Numbered from the stretch's first letter, positions 20,705 through 30,724 are shown. The stretch is DNA of 64,000 nucleotides from Ascarosepion bandense (GCA_037127315.1 JBBBDQ010001616.1:1198501-1262500); one strand, 5' to 3'. A program made the numbers and translations. The notes: generated by a model not told the origin, from the sequence alone.

Positions 20705-20712
<8 letters not shown>
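20202..20712. repeat. Foldback with ~150-bp near-identical arms
   Basis: The left arm (about 20202-20355) and inverted right arm (about 20560-20712) share AAATTAAAATAGGATTAATT, TGGATGACCATTT and GAAACTGGAGAAAAAT with only a few mismatches. The ~205-bp spacer contains a palindrome GTAACTTTTTAAGTTAC. The right arm ends at a (TA)n tract. No ORF and no hammerhead core are visible. Confidence 0.78.

Positions 20713-20758
<46 letters not shown>
20708..20758. repeat. (TA)n microsatellite between two foldbacks
   Basis: About 25 TA units directly separate the preceding foldback from the ribozyme-bearing palindrome. Confidence 0.92.
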
Positions 20759-20761
<3 letters not shown>

Positions 20762-20787
20762 GCTTTAGGACATGTACAAACTACAAT

Positions 20788-20845
20788 CTACTACAAAATT
20801 GGACGTTTTGTTTCGACATTGAAAGAACAATGTCTCATCAGGTGT
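20788..20845 (-). ncRNA. Hammerhead ribozyme, intact catalytic core
   Basis: Minus strand: CTGATGAG (20841-20834), then a perfect 7-bp stem II (G plus ACATTG paired with CAATGT plus C, loop TTCTTT), then CGAAAC (20815-20810). Stem III of 6 bp (ACAAAA with TTTTGT, 7-base loop) leads to the cleavage triplet GTA, so cleavage is predicted after 20792. All conserved core bases are present. Stem I pairs for only 2 bp next to the core by eye, so activity may need a dimer or loop contacts. Confidence 0.75.
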
Positions 20846-20930
20846 GTTAGTAATAATTGTAATAAACGTTATTTTTTAAAAGCTATTAAAAATGTTTTTT
20901 AAAAATAACATTTATTACCATCATTATTTA

Positions 20931-20988
20931 GTACCTGATGAGACATTGTTTTTTCAATGTCCAAACAAAACGTACAATTTTGTAGTTT
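20931..20988 (+). ncRNA. Hammerhead ribozyme, inactivated copy
   Basis: Plus strand: CTGATGAG (20935-20942), stem II ACATTG/CAATGT with a T6 loop, then CCAAAC instead of CGAAAC. The invariant G of the GAAA element is thus replaced by C at 20962. Stem III and the GTA triplet (20982-20984) are retained. Predicted inactive. Confidence 0.7.
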
Positions 20989-21027
20989 GCATGTAGTTTG
21001 TAGATGTTCTAAAGTTTAATCTATCTA

Positions 21028-21521
21028 TCTAAACTTATTTATAAATGAAACTTTGTGTGAGTGTGTCTGTGCGTGTCCGTTACCTATAGACACCGAAACA
21101 GCTGAACCGATTTTCTTGAAAATTTACACAGTTGTACTATAAGCGTCTGCGAGTGTTCTTAGCTAGTTTTTTATTGAGGTACCCCCGATAAGTATCAGAA
21201 ATCGATAATCGAAAAAATCGGGTCATAGAAGGAATGGTCCGATTTTAATCAAATTTGATACACTCATAGACAAAGACATAAGAAACGATATTCAGAAGTT
21301 TCAAGGTTGCAGTTCTTACAATAGTGCAGAAAATTTGATATCGATAACAGGAAATCAAAATTTGACTTACATCCATTCATTTTTCTACGGTTTCATTTTA
21401 ACTGGAAACAACTATTGCTTTTTAGTCTTTCGTGCTAACGTCCAAAGAGTCTGATCTCCAGGACCATGGATTAGTTTTAAAGTTTTCATTACACCCGAGC
21501 AACGCCGCGCTATACTGCTAG
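21028..21521 (+). mobile_element. Non-autonomous Helitron, full length (494 bp)
   Basis: Starts with TC (TCTAAACTTATTTATAAATG) after a host A. It ends with the hairpin-like ACCCGAGCAACGCCGCGC, then TATACTGCTAG before a host T, the signature of Helitrons (5' TC, 3' hairpin plus CTRR, insertion between A and T). No Rep/helicase is encoded. Three other copies lie at 33265, 49537 and 62031, two of them with both ends. The insertion splits an element present uninterrupted at 15436-15600. Confidence 0.8.
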
Positions 21522-21616
21522 TTTATGATAAATATTCATTGCTCTATTTCTATATTGAGCACTGTTTTAAATTGATGTTTTGAACGTTGTAAATATTTTC
21601 TTCGTTCCTTATTCAT

Positions 21617-21678
<62 letters not shown>
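21522..21678 (+). repeat. Right part of the Helitron host element, ending in (AT)n
   Basis: TTTATGATAAATATTCATTG through ATTCATTTGA matches 15436-15530 in inverted orientation. It then runs into about 57 bp of AT repeat (21622-21678). Confidence 0.75.
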
Positions 21679-21681
<3 letters not shown>

Positions 21682-21814
21682 ATAAAGGAATAGGGTTGTT
21701 CCAACGAGTGTAATTAGTATAAAATAAAAAGTGTGAGAAGCCGTGAACATTTTCTTTAAAATATATATTTATTGTTTGGTATTCATACACGTTATGGAGT
21801 ATTAATTTGTCATG

Positions 21815-21862
21815 ATTTGTGCTACACGTGTTTCGAGTCTAAAATTGATTCTCTTCAGGCGA
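21815..21862 (-). ncRNA. Hammerhead ribozyme motif, left arm
   Basis: Minus strand: CTGAAGAG (21858-21851), stem II GAATC/GACTC with one A-C mismatch and a 7-base loop, CGAAAC (21835-21830), minimal stem III (AC/GT with a 4-base loop) and GTA. Cleavage is predicted after 21823. Core bases are conserved. Stem I is weakened to two pairs. Confidence 0.65.
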
Positions 21863-21924
21863 AGAGTATTTTGGGTTTCTCTGAGTATATACTCAGAGAA
21901 ACCCAAATGTAAAACAACGAATTT

Positions 21925-21972
21925 GTTCGCCTGAAGAGTGTCAATTTTAGACTCGAAACACGTGTAGCGCAA
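21925..21972 (+). ncRNA. Hammerhead ribozyme motif, right arm
   Basis: Plus strand: CTGAAGAG (21931-21938), stem II GTGTC/GACTC with one T-T mismatch, CGAAAC (21954-21959), short stem III, triplet GTA with predicted cleavage after 21966. Stem I pairs CGC (21928-21930) with GCG (21967-21969). Stem III is minimal, as in the type I hammerheads of Penelope-like elements, which often act as dimers. Confidence 0.68.
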
Positions 21973-22058
21973 ATCATGACAAATTAATACTCCATAACTT
22001 GTATGAATACTAAACAATAAATATATATTTTAAAGAAAATGTTCACGGCTTCTCACAC

Positions 22059-22060
<2 letters not shown>

Positions 22061-22107
<47 letters not shown>
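22061..22107. repeat. (TA)n microsatellite
   Basis: About 23 TA units immediately right of the palindrome. Confidence 0.9.
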
Positions 22108-22111
<4 letters not shown>

Positions 22112-22199
22112 TAAATAAAAATATTGGCAGACTTTATTTATAATTTATAACGGCCTTAACTCAAGCAACCGTAATGCCTAAAATAATAATTCAAATAGA

Positions 22200-22492
22200 A
22201 AACGACGGTCAGTTTAAAATATGCATCTGGTGAAAAATCGGAGAGCCGAGTTCGAATTCTAATTGAATTTGTTGCATTCACATATGCGAAAATACTCTTG
22301 GGAAAGGTATTAATTCGTCTCTCTTTCCTCAAGCTATGGGTAAAATAACAGGACGGATTGGGTTTCTATACTCCTAGTTGGCAACCAGTCTGCTTCAGAA
22401 ATTAATGGCAACCTAGTGCAGGAAAATCAGTAATGTCTCTTTTGAGACATGATCGCACAAGAATGTATCACGTATGGCACTTAACTGATTGA
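22200..22492 (+). repeat. tRNA-derived SINE, diverged
   Basis: Head with GCCGAGTTCGAATTCTAATT, body CTTGGGAAAGGTATTAATTC, hairpin ATGTCTCTTTTGAGACAT and tail CACTTAACTGATTGA. More substitutions than most copies, so probably older. Box A is eroded. Confidence 0.78.
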
Positions 22493-22493
22493 T

Positions 22494-22692
22494 TTGAAAG
22501 GTATTAATCCATCCATTCTTTCTCCACTTATGGGTTAACTAGTAGGAGAGATTGGATTCTACTGCTTTGGTTAGCAACCAGTCTACCGCAGAAGTAATGG
22601 CAACCTAATGCGGGAAAATCTTCCGCCCAGTAAGTCATATCTCTTTTAAGATATTATCGCTCAAGCGTGTATCACGTATGGCACTTAACTGA
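22494..22692 (+). repeat. SINE body and tail, head-to-tail with the previous copy
   Basis: Begins within the body (AAAGGTATTAATCCATCC) and ends GGCACTTAACTGAT, followed by (TA)n at 22697-22732. Directly follows the preceding SINE in the same orientation. Confidence 0.78.
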
Positions 22693-22736
<44 letters not shown>

Positions 22737-22832
22737 CAAATCCAAAACTGTTGGTTGGTTTAACGGACAATTTTTCAATAGACTTAATTATGGTTAATCA
22801 ACAGAAAATCTCCAACAAAGAAAGCAATAATG

Positions 22833-25800
22833 TTAACCCTCTAGGGCCATTCGTATCATATTAGTAGGGGATCTGTTTATTACTTCATAACAATATAGAT
22901 CTGATCCCCCACTTTATGACAAGTAGAAGCCTTAATCATAGGGCCATTCGTATCATATTAGTGGGGGATCTGTTTATTACTTCATAACAATATAGAACTG
23001 ATCCCACTTTATGCCTAGTAGAAGCCTTAACCTCTAGGGCCATTCGTATCATATTTGATACAGTATGAAAACAAGCCTTGAAAGAAATATTTTCCTTGAA
23101 AATTTTTTAAGAGAAATATTTTATAAATTTCAAATGAAAGCAGTACTGACTGCTCAGTCAATGAACACTAAATGTTTCCTTTCATAGGGAAATACCAAAT
23201 GTTTCCTTATAGGAAATATTGTATCAAATATGATACGAATGGCACTAGAGGGTTTAGTAAAATTAGGTGGGGGATCTGTTTATTACTTCATAACAATATA
23301 GAACTGATCCCCCACTTTATGCCCAGTAGAAGCCTTAACCCTCTAGGGCCATTCGTATCATATTTGATACAGTATGAAAACAAGCCTTGAAAGAAATATA
23401 TTCCTGAAAAATTTTTAAGAGAAATATTTTATAAATTTCAAATGAAAGCAGTACTGACTGCCTACGAATACCCAATGTTTCCTTATAGGGAAATACCAAA
23501 TGTTTCCTTATAGGGAAATACTGTATCAAATATGATACGAATGGCACTGAGGGTTTAGTAATTAGTGGGGGATCTGTTTATTACTTCATAACAATATAGA
23601 ACTGATCCCCCACTTTATGCCCAGTAGAAGCCTTAACCCTCTAGGGCCATTCGTATCATATTTGATACAGTATGAAAACAAGCCTTGAAAGAAATATTTT
23701 CCTGAAAAATTTTTTAAGAGAAATATTTTATAAATTTCAAATGAAAGCAGTACTGACTGCTCAGTCAATGAATACCCAATGTTTCCTTATAGGGAAATAC
23801 CAAATGTTTCCTTGGGAAATACTGTATCAAATATGATACGAATGGCACTAGAGGGTTTAGTAGTAATTAGTGGGGGATCTGTTTATTACTTCATAACAAT
23901 ATAGAACTGATCCCCCACTTTATGCCCAGTAGAAGCCTTAACCCTCTAGGGCCATTCGTATCATATATTTGATACAGTATGAAAACAAGCCTTGAAAGAA
24001 ATATTTTCCTGAAAAATTTTTTAAGAGAAATATTTTATAAATTTCAAATGAAAGCAGTACTGACTGCTCAGTCAATGAATACCCAATGTTTCTTTATAGG
24101 GAAATACCAAATGTTTCCTTATAGGGAAATACTGTATCAAATATGATACGAATGGCACTAGAGGGTTTAGTAGTAATTAGTGGGGGATCTGTTTATTACT
24201 TCATAACAATATAGAACTGATCCCGACACTTTATGCCCAGTGAAGCCTTAACCCTCTAGGGCCATTCGTATCATATTTGATACAGTATGAAAAACAAGCC
24301 TTGAAAGAAATATTCTGAAAAATTTTTTAAGAGAAATATTTTATAAATTTCAAATGAAAGCAGTACTGATTGCTCAGTCAATGAATACCCAATGTTTCCT
24401 TATAGGGAAATACCAAATGTTTCCTTATAGGGAAATACTGTATCAAATATGATACGAATGGACTAGAGGGTTTAGTAATTAGTGGGGGATCTGTTTATTA
24501 CTTCATAACAATATAGAACTGATCCCCCACTTTATGCCCAGTAGAAGCCTTAACCTTCTAGGGCCATTCGTATCATATTTGATACAGTATGAAAACAAGC
24601 CTTGAAAGAAATATTTTCCTGAAAAATTTTTTAAGAGAAATATTTATAAATTTCAAATGAAAGCAGTACTGACTGCTCAGTCAATGAATACCCAATGTTT
24701 CCTTAGAGAAATACCAAATGTTTCCTTAGAAATACTGTATCAAATATGATACGAATGGCACTAGAGGGTTTAGTAGTACTAGTGGGGGATCTGTTTATTA
24801 TTTCATAACAATATAGAACTGATCCCCCACTTTATGCCCAGTAGAAGCCTTAACTCCTAGGGCCATTCGTATCATATTTGATACAGTATGAAAACAAGCC
24901 TTGAAGAAATATTTTCCTGAAAAATTTTTTAAGAGAAATATTTTATAAATTTCAAATGAGCAGTGCCGACTGCTCAGCTTAATTAACAATTCACTGTTTC
25001 CTTATAGGGAAATACCAAATGTTTCCTTATAGGGAAATACTGTATCAAATATGATACGAATGGCACGAGGCCTTAGAATTAGTGATCTGTTTACTCATAA
25101 CAATATAGAACTGATCCCCCACTTTATGCCCAGTAGAAGCCTTAACCCTCTAGGGCCATTCGTATCATATTTGATACAGTATGAAAACAAGCCCTGAAAG
25201 AAATATTTCTTCTGAAAAATTTTAAGAGAAATATTTATAAATTTCAAATGAAAGCAGTACTGACTGCTCAGTCAATGAATACCCAATGTTTCCTTATAGG
25301 AAATACCAAATGTTTCCAAGATAGGGAAATACTGTATCAAATATGATACGAATGGCACTAGAGGGTTTAGTAGTAATTAGTGGGGGATCTGGTTACTTCA
25401 TAACAATATAGAACTGATCCCCCACTTTATGCCCAGTAGAAGCCTTAACCTCTTAGGCCATTCGTATCATATTTGATACAGTATGAAAACAAGCCTTGAA
25501 AGAAATATATTCCTGAAAAATTTTTTAAGAGAAATATTTTATAAATTTCAAATGAAAGCAGTACTGACTGCTCAGTCAATGAATACCCAATAAGTAACTT
25601 CCTTATAGGGAAATACCAAATGTTTCCTTATAGGGAAATAAATATGATACGAATGGCACTAGAGGGTTTGCAGTAATTAGTGGGGGATCTGTTTATTACT
25701 TCATAACAATATAGAACTGATCCCCCACTTTATGCCCAGTAGAAGCCTTAACCCTCTAGGGCCATTCGTATCATATTTGATACAGTATGAAAAAGGCCAA

Positions 25801-27833
25801 GCCTTGAAAGAATATTTTCCTGAAAAATTTTTTAAGAGAAATATTTTTTTTATAAATTTCAAATGAAAGCAGTACTGACTGCTCAGTCAATGAATACCCA
25901 ATGTTTCCTTATAGGGAAATACCAAATGTTTCCTTATAGGGAAATACTGTATCAACAGTGATACGAATGGCACTAGAGGGTTTATGTAGTAATTAGTGGG
26001 GGATCTGTTTATTACTTCATAACAATATAGAACTGATCCCCCACTTTTATGCCCAGTAGAAGCCTTAACCTCTAGGCCATTCGTATCATATTTGATACAG
26101 TATGAAACAAGCCTTGAAAGAAATATTTTCCTGAAAAATTTTTTTAAGAGAAATATTTTATAAATTTCAAATGAAAGCAGTACTGACTGCCTGTCAATGA
26201 ATACCCAATGTTTCCTTATAGGGAAATACCAAATGTTTCCTTATAGGGAAATACTGTATCAAACATATTTTAATGGCACTAGAGGGTTTAGTAGTAATTA
26301 GTGGGGGATCTGTTTATTACTTCATAACAATATAGAACTGATCCCCACTTTATGCCCAGTAGAAGCCTTAACCTCTAGGGGCCATTCGTATCATATTTGA
26401 TACAGTATGAAAACAAATTTTGAAAGAAATATTTTCCTTGAAAAAACTCAAGAGAAATATTTTATAAATTTCAAATGAAAGCAGTACTGACTGCTCAGTC
26501 AATGAATACCCAATGTTTCCTTATAGGGAAATAAAATAATTAAATGCTCTCCTTTATAGGGAAATACTTGTATCAAATATGATACGAATGGCACTAGAGG
26601 GTTTAGTATAATTAGTGGGGGATCTGTTTATTACTTCATAACAATATAGAACTGATCCCCCACTTTATGCCCAGTAGAAGCCTTAACCCTCTAGGGCCAT
26701 TCGTATCATATTTGATACAGTATGAAAACAAGCCTTGAAAGAAATATTTTCCTGAAAAATTTTTTAAGAGAAATATTTTATAAATTTCAAATGAAAGCAG
26801 TACTGACTGCTCAGTCAATGAATACCCAATGTTTCCTTATAGGGAAATACCAAATGTTTCCTTATAGGGAAATACTGTATCAAATATGATACGAATGGCA
26901 CTAGAGGGTTTAGTAGTAATTAGTGGGATCTGTTTATTACTTCATAACAATATAGAACTGATCCCCCACTTTATGCCCAGTAGAAGCCTTAACCCTCTAG
27001 GGCCATTCGTGTCATATTTGATACAGTATGAAAACAAGCCTTGAAAGAAATATTTTCCTGAAAAATTTTTTAAGAGAAATATTTATAAATTTCAAATGAA
27101 AGCAGTACTGACTGCTCAGTCAATGAATACCCAATGTTTCCTTATAGGGAAATACCAAATGTTTCCTTATAGGGAAATACTGTATCAAATATGATACGAA
27201 TGGCACTAGAGGGTTTAGTAGTACTAGTGGGGGATTCATTTATTACTTCATAACAATATAGAACTGATCCCCCACTTTATGCCCAGTAGAAGCCTTAACC
27301 CTCTAGGGGCCATTCGTATCATATTTGATACAGTATGAAACAAGCCTTGAAAGAAATATTTTCCTGAAAAATTTTTTTAAGAGAAATATTTTATAAATTT
27401 CAAATAAAAGCAGTACTGACTGCTCAGTCAATGAATACCCAATGTTTCCTTATAGGGAAATACCAAATGTTTCCTTATAGGGAAATACTGTATCAAATAT
27501 GATACGAATGGCACTAGAGGGTTTAGTAGTAATTAGTGGGGGATCTGTTTATTACTTCATAACAATATAGAACTGATCCCCCACTTTATGCCCAGTAGAA
27601 GCCTTAACCCTCTAGGGCCATTCGTATCATATTTGATACAGTATGAAAACAAGCCTTGAAAGAAATATTTTCCTGAAAAATTTTTTAAGAGAAATATTTT
27701 ATAAATTTCAAATGAAAGCAGTACTGACTGCTCAGTCAATGAATACCAAATGTTTCCTTATAGGGAAATACCAAATGTTTCCTTATAGGGAAATACTGTA
27801 TCAAATATGATACGAATGGCCCTAGAGGGTTAA
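22833..27833. repeat. 5-kb tandem array: piggyBac-type MITE plus hairpin module
   Basis: About sixteen units of ~306 bp. Each unit is a ~226-bp MITE (ends CCCTCTAGGGCCATTCGTAT and the inverse, then TCATATTTGATACAGTA) followed by an ~80-bp linker holding GTGGGGGATC ... GATCCCCCAC. The first units (22833-23040) are deleted versions. The whole array is bounded by TTAA at 22833-22836 and 27830-27833, joined to the MITE ends CCCTCTAG and CTAGAGGG. Units differ by scattered indels. The repeated 60-codon ORFs read out of this unit are artefacts. Confidence 0.88.
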
Positions 27834-28290
27834 AGAGAAAAACATAAATGCAAACACCCACCGCCTTAGTTGATTTTCTAAGCGCCGCTTAGATGTGGCA
27901 CAAGGCTGAAAGTAAGGGGTATCCAGTAATGATTGAACTTACTACTTAGTTGTACACCTACCTTCACAGTAGAGTAAACAGTACCCAGATTAAATAGACA
28001 GGGCAAAAACGCTTGACAACGTTAATTCTTAAGAAAAAATCGTTACTCAAGATTTTAGCTCACATAATATTCATATGAAATGAACGCTCAATTGATCTGA
28101 AGATCTTTATATTGAAAAAGTGGGCCCGTGCCATCTAAAATATCTGCAAAATATATATATTGATGTACCTACTATTGGGTATCTTGCATGAAGACATAGG
28201 AAAAATATAATCCAAACCCCTGATCTTGATATGAAGGATATGACGCCATTTCGGTCGGGTTTCAATCCTGGGTAAAAAAGCAATCAGAGT
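27834..28290. other. Flank of array; tRNA-like SINE fragment, no gene
   Basis: At about 27880-27910 the string AGATGTGGCACAAGGC(T/C)GAAAG recurs at 51955-51980, so it is a dispersed repeat, possibly another SINE head. The rest is AT-rich and unclassified, and leads into the ribozyme at 28295. Confidence 0.4.
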
Positions 28291-28294
28291 CTAA

Positions 28295-28338
28295 CCGTAC
28301 TGATGAGCTGTGATACGGCGAAACAGATCTGTCTGCGG
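28295..28338 (+). ncRNA. Hammerhead ribozyme with all three stems
   Basis: Stem I pairs CCGTA (28295-28299) with TGCGG (28334-28338), 5 bp including one wobble. CTGATGAG spans 28300-28307. Stem II is GCTG/CGGC with loop TGATA. CGAAAC spans 28319-28324. Stem III is ACAG/CTGT, and the triplet GTC ends at 28333, the predicted cleavage site. Every invariant core position is present. No protein-coding partner is nearby; degenerate hammerhead-like repeats follow within 100 bp. Best functional RNA candidate in the window. Confidence 0.87.
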
Positions 28339-28384
28339 ATGACAATATATATACATATATACTATTTGTAATCGACAATCGATT

Positions 28385-28495
28385 TAGTATGTGATCTAGG
28401 TTTCTACCATAAGTCGTGTATTCAGGCGATTTGCAAAAATTATTGCAAATCCCCTGAAGACACAACTTATGGTAGAAACCTAGGTCGCGTAATAA
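28385..28495. repeat. Palindrome with degenerate hammerhead-like arms
   Basis: Two inverted arms share CTGAA(G/T)ACAC(G/A)ACTTATGG and TAGAAACCTAG(G/A)TC. CTGAAGA, GAAAC, a palindromic stem III ACCTAGGT and the triplet GTC are recognisable in the right arm. Stem II cannot close at its first pair (C opposite A), so these are hammerhead-like relics or a variant fold. Related arms occur at 28660-28715 and 50395-50560. Confidence 0.5.
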
Positions 28496-28760
28496 TTCGT
28501 TTACAAATGGAAAATATTTAAAAGTTGTACAATATAATTGTTTTGAACAATTTTTAATACAAATGTGCGCTGGTCTAATTTTGTTATAACAAGAAATAAG
28601 TAATTAAACAATATATATATATAGATTGTAGAACTTTTGAATATTCTTCATTTGTAAAGTAGTTATTACGCGAACTAGGTTTCTACCATAAGTTGTGTCT
28701 TCTTCAGGCGATTTTACTGTTTATCGTTTTTCTTTTTAAGAACGCTCACGTAACGACGTT
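28496..28760. repeat. Same hammerhead-like family, second copy and flanks
   Basis: TACAAATGTGC(G/A)CTGGTCTAAT and GTTTTTCTTTTTAAGAACGC are shared with 50455-50640. A minus-oriented CTGAAGAAGACAC ... GTAGAAACCTAG motif lies at about 28667-28705, carrying a 3-base insertion after CTGAAGA. No coding sequence. Confidence 0.5.
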
Positions 28761-29010
28761 TTTTTTTTGTTTTTTTTTTTTTGTTTTTTTGAACGCTTAC
28801 GTGGCAGGGAATTTTGAACGCGCAATTTTTAAAATTAAAACAAATTATGGCGTTTTTATCCATCGTTGTATGAACCTAATAGATATTTTTAGTATGGTAA
28901 AAATACCTATTAGGTATTAGTATTCTAAAAATACTAGTATTAGGACAAAATTTATGAGAACAAGAACTATTTTATCTTTTATGAGGCATCAAAATCAAGT
29001 TTAAAACCAC
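28761..29010. other. T-rich, then unclassified
   Basis: A (T)n/(G) tract near 28760-28790 and short internal duplications (GGTATTAGTATTC, AATACTAGTATTAGG). No gene. Confidence 0.35.
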
Positions 29011-29330
29011 TTAATGGCACTTAACTGACTGACTGAACATAATAGTTGGAAACAATTAAAACTTCTACTGGCCAAAAACTGGGAGATCGGTTTTCTATTG
29101 TTGTGAAGTAATAAAATGATCCCCCACTAATTACTACTTAATGATATATCTCTTCTCTCTCTATCTGTGAGACAATTAACAATACATATCGGATTCTATA
29201 GCCTTCGTCGGCAACCAGTCTACCGCAGAAAGCAATGGCAACCTACTGTGGGATAATCTTTTGCCCAGTCAGTCTGGTCTCTTTCGAGACATGATCGTCC
29301 AAGCGTGTATTACGTATGGCACTTAACTAA
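29011..29330 (+). repeat. SINE-module-SINE dimer, plus orientation
   Basis: A SINE tail end (GGCACTTAACTGACTGACTG, about 29014-29033) is followed by the hairpin module in inverted orientation relative to 12839-12958 (GATCCCCCACTAATTACTAC at 29111). A second SINE tail half follows (GGATTCTATAGCCTTCG to GGCACTTAACTA). This is the same organisation as at 12.65 and 40.4 kb. Confidence 0.72.
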
Positions 29331-29411
29331 TAATCTGAACCACTTCAATCTCGGGTCAACTATTTTTGACGTCTATATTAACTGCCCATCGTACCGCTTT
29401 TTTTTTTTTTT

Positions 29412-29444
29412 AGATATATAGATAGATAGATAATGAACAGGCTG

Positions 29445-29511
<67 letters not shown>

Positions 29512-29512
29512 A
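29412..29512 (+). repeat. (GATA)n with ATGAACAGGCTGA spacer
   Basis: Short relative of the large array at 30028: GATA units interrupted once by AATGAACAGGCTGAGATA. It follows a T-run (29399-29411). Confidence 0.9.
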
Positions 29513-29559
29513 TTTCTTGTTTACCCCATAAACAAAACTTTACAGGCCAGATCCTCTTT

Positions 29560-29900
29560 ACCATTTTGAAAACATTTATTGGTCGGGCCCAGAACATAGC
29601 GAAACCAATTTCGAGATTTTTTGTTTCTACTAATATTCACTCAATACATGGCCTAAGAGCCACTAAAGCTAGTGGGTTACTGTGTAGATTAATAGTAGTG
29701 CAGGACAGAAGTTTTGTTAGAAGTACAAAGCTGAAGAAGAAGTTAAATAGGCTCGCCTATTGCCTGCTTTACACTCCTTTCCGTTTTTTTTTGGGGGGGG
29801 GGTAAAGGTTTATCCTCTCTTTTCCGTTTATGATTGTAGATAGAACCTATCTACTTCTATGTACCGTGTTCATTTTGTACTAAAGTGGAAAACGTATGTG
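29560..29900 (+). repeat. Dispersed repeat X, also near 45.45-45.77 kb
   Basis: CATGGCCTAAGAGCCACTAA, GGTTACTGTGTAG and AACCTATCTACTTCTA match CAAGGCCCAAGAGCCACTTA, GGTTATTGTTTAG and AATCTATCTACTTTTG near 45.46-45.75 kb, in the same order. No ORF is convincing. The class is unknown. Confidence 0.45.
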
Positions 29901-30025
29901 TAACACAAATTATAGAGCAAGTACACGAAATGAATGTTATTTTCAATAACAAGTAAACAATTCTCAAAGCTGGAACTCTATGAAAGATCAGCTTGTTAAA
30001 CTAAATATCTGAAGGGTGTTGCAGT

Positions 30026-30027
<2 letters not shown>

Positions 30028-30075
<48 letters not shown>

Positions 30076-30138
30076 GAACAGGCTGAGATAGATAGATAGA
30101 TAGATAGATAGATGGATAGATAGATAATGAACAGGCTG

Positions 30139-30197
<59 letters not shown>

Positions 30198-30207
30198 GAA
30201 CAGGCTG

Positions 30208-30273
<66 letters not shown>

Positions 30274-30284
30274 AGAACAGGCTG

Positions 30285-30339
<55 letters not shown>

Positions 30340-30349
30340 GAACAGGCTG

Positions 30350-30412
<63 letters not shown>

Positions 30413-30423
30413 GAACGAGCTGA

Positions 30424-30467
<44 letters not shown>

Positions 30468-30478
30468 AGAACAGGCTG

Positions 30479-30529
<51 letters not shown>

Positions 30530-30540
30530 CAGACAGGCTG

Positions 30541-30583
<43 letters not shown>

Positions 30584-30593
30584 GAACAGGCTG

Positions 30594-30652
<59 letters not shown>

Positions 30653-30665
30653 GAAAGACAGGCTG

Positions 30666-30724
<59 letters not shown>

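Larger units (their letters stand above)
20760..21027. repeat. Palindromic element with a hammerhead motif in each arm
   Basis: The arms (about 20762-20880 and 20890-21012) are inverted copies sharing CTACAAAATTG(G/T)ACGTTTTG and ACAATGTCTCATCAGGT. Each arm carries a hammerhead-ribozyme core in the orientation leading outward. The element continues beyond the Helitron at 21522. Such motifs are known from the terminal repeats of Penelope-like elements, which is the likeliest source; no GIY-YIG or RT coding sequence is present here. Confidence 0.65.
21725..22060. repeat. Near-perfect ~330-bp palindrome with two hammerhead motifs
   Basis: Arms extend from GTGTGAGAAGCCGTGAACAT on the left to its inverse on the right, meeting at GAGTATATACTC (about 21890-21903). 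Each arm holds a CTGAAGAG ... CGAAAC hammerhead core. (TA)n tracts lie just outside both ends (21622-21678, 22061-22107). ORF 21802-22017 is a by-product. Confidence 0.75.

Noticed and set aside
22833..27833. Array looking like a CRISPR or gene-cluster repeat because of regular spacing and repeated 60-codon ORFs
   Set aside because: Whole 306-bp units repeat without unique spacers, the setting is eukaryotic, and the unit is a MITE plus linker.
28108..28135. ATCTGAAGATC followed by GAAAAAG
   Set aside because: CTGAAGA and GAAA are present but the intervening sequence cannot form stem II.
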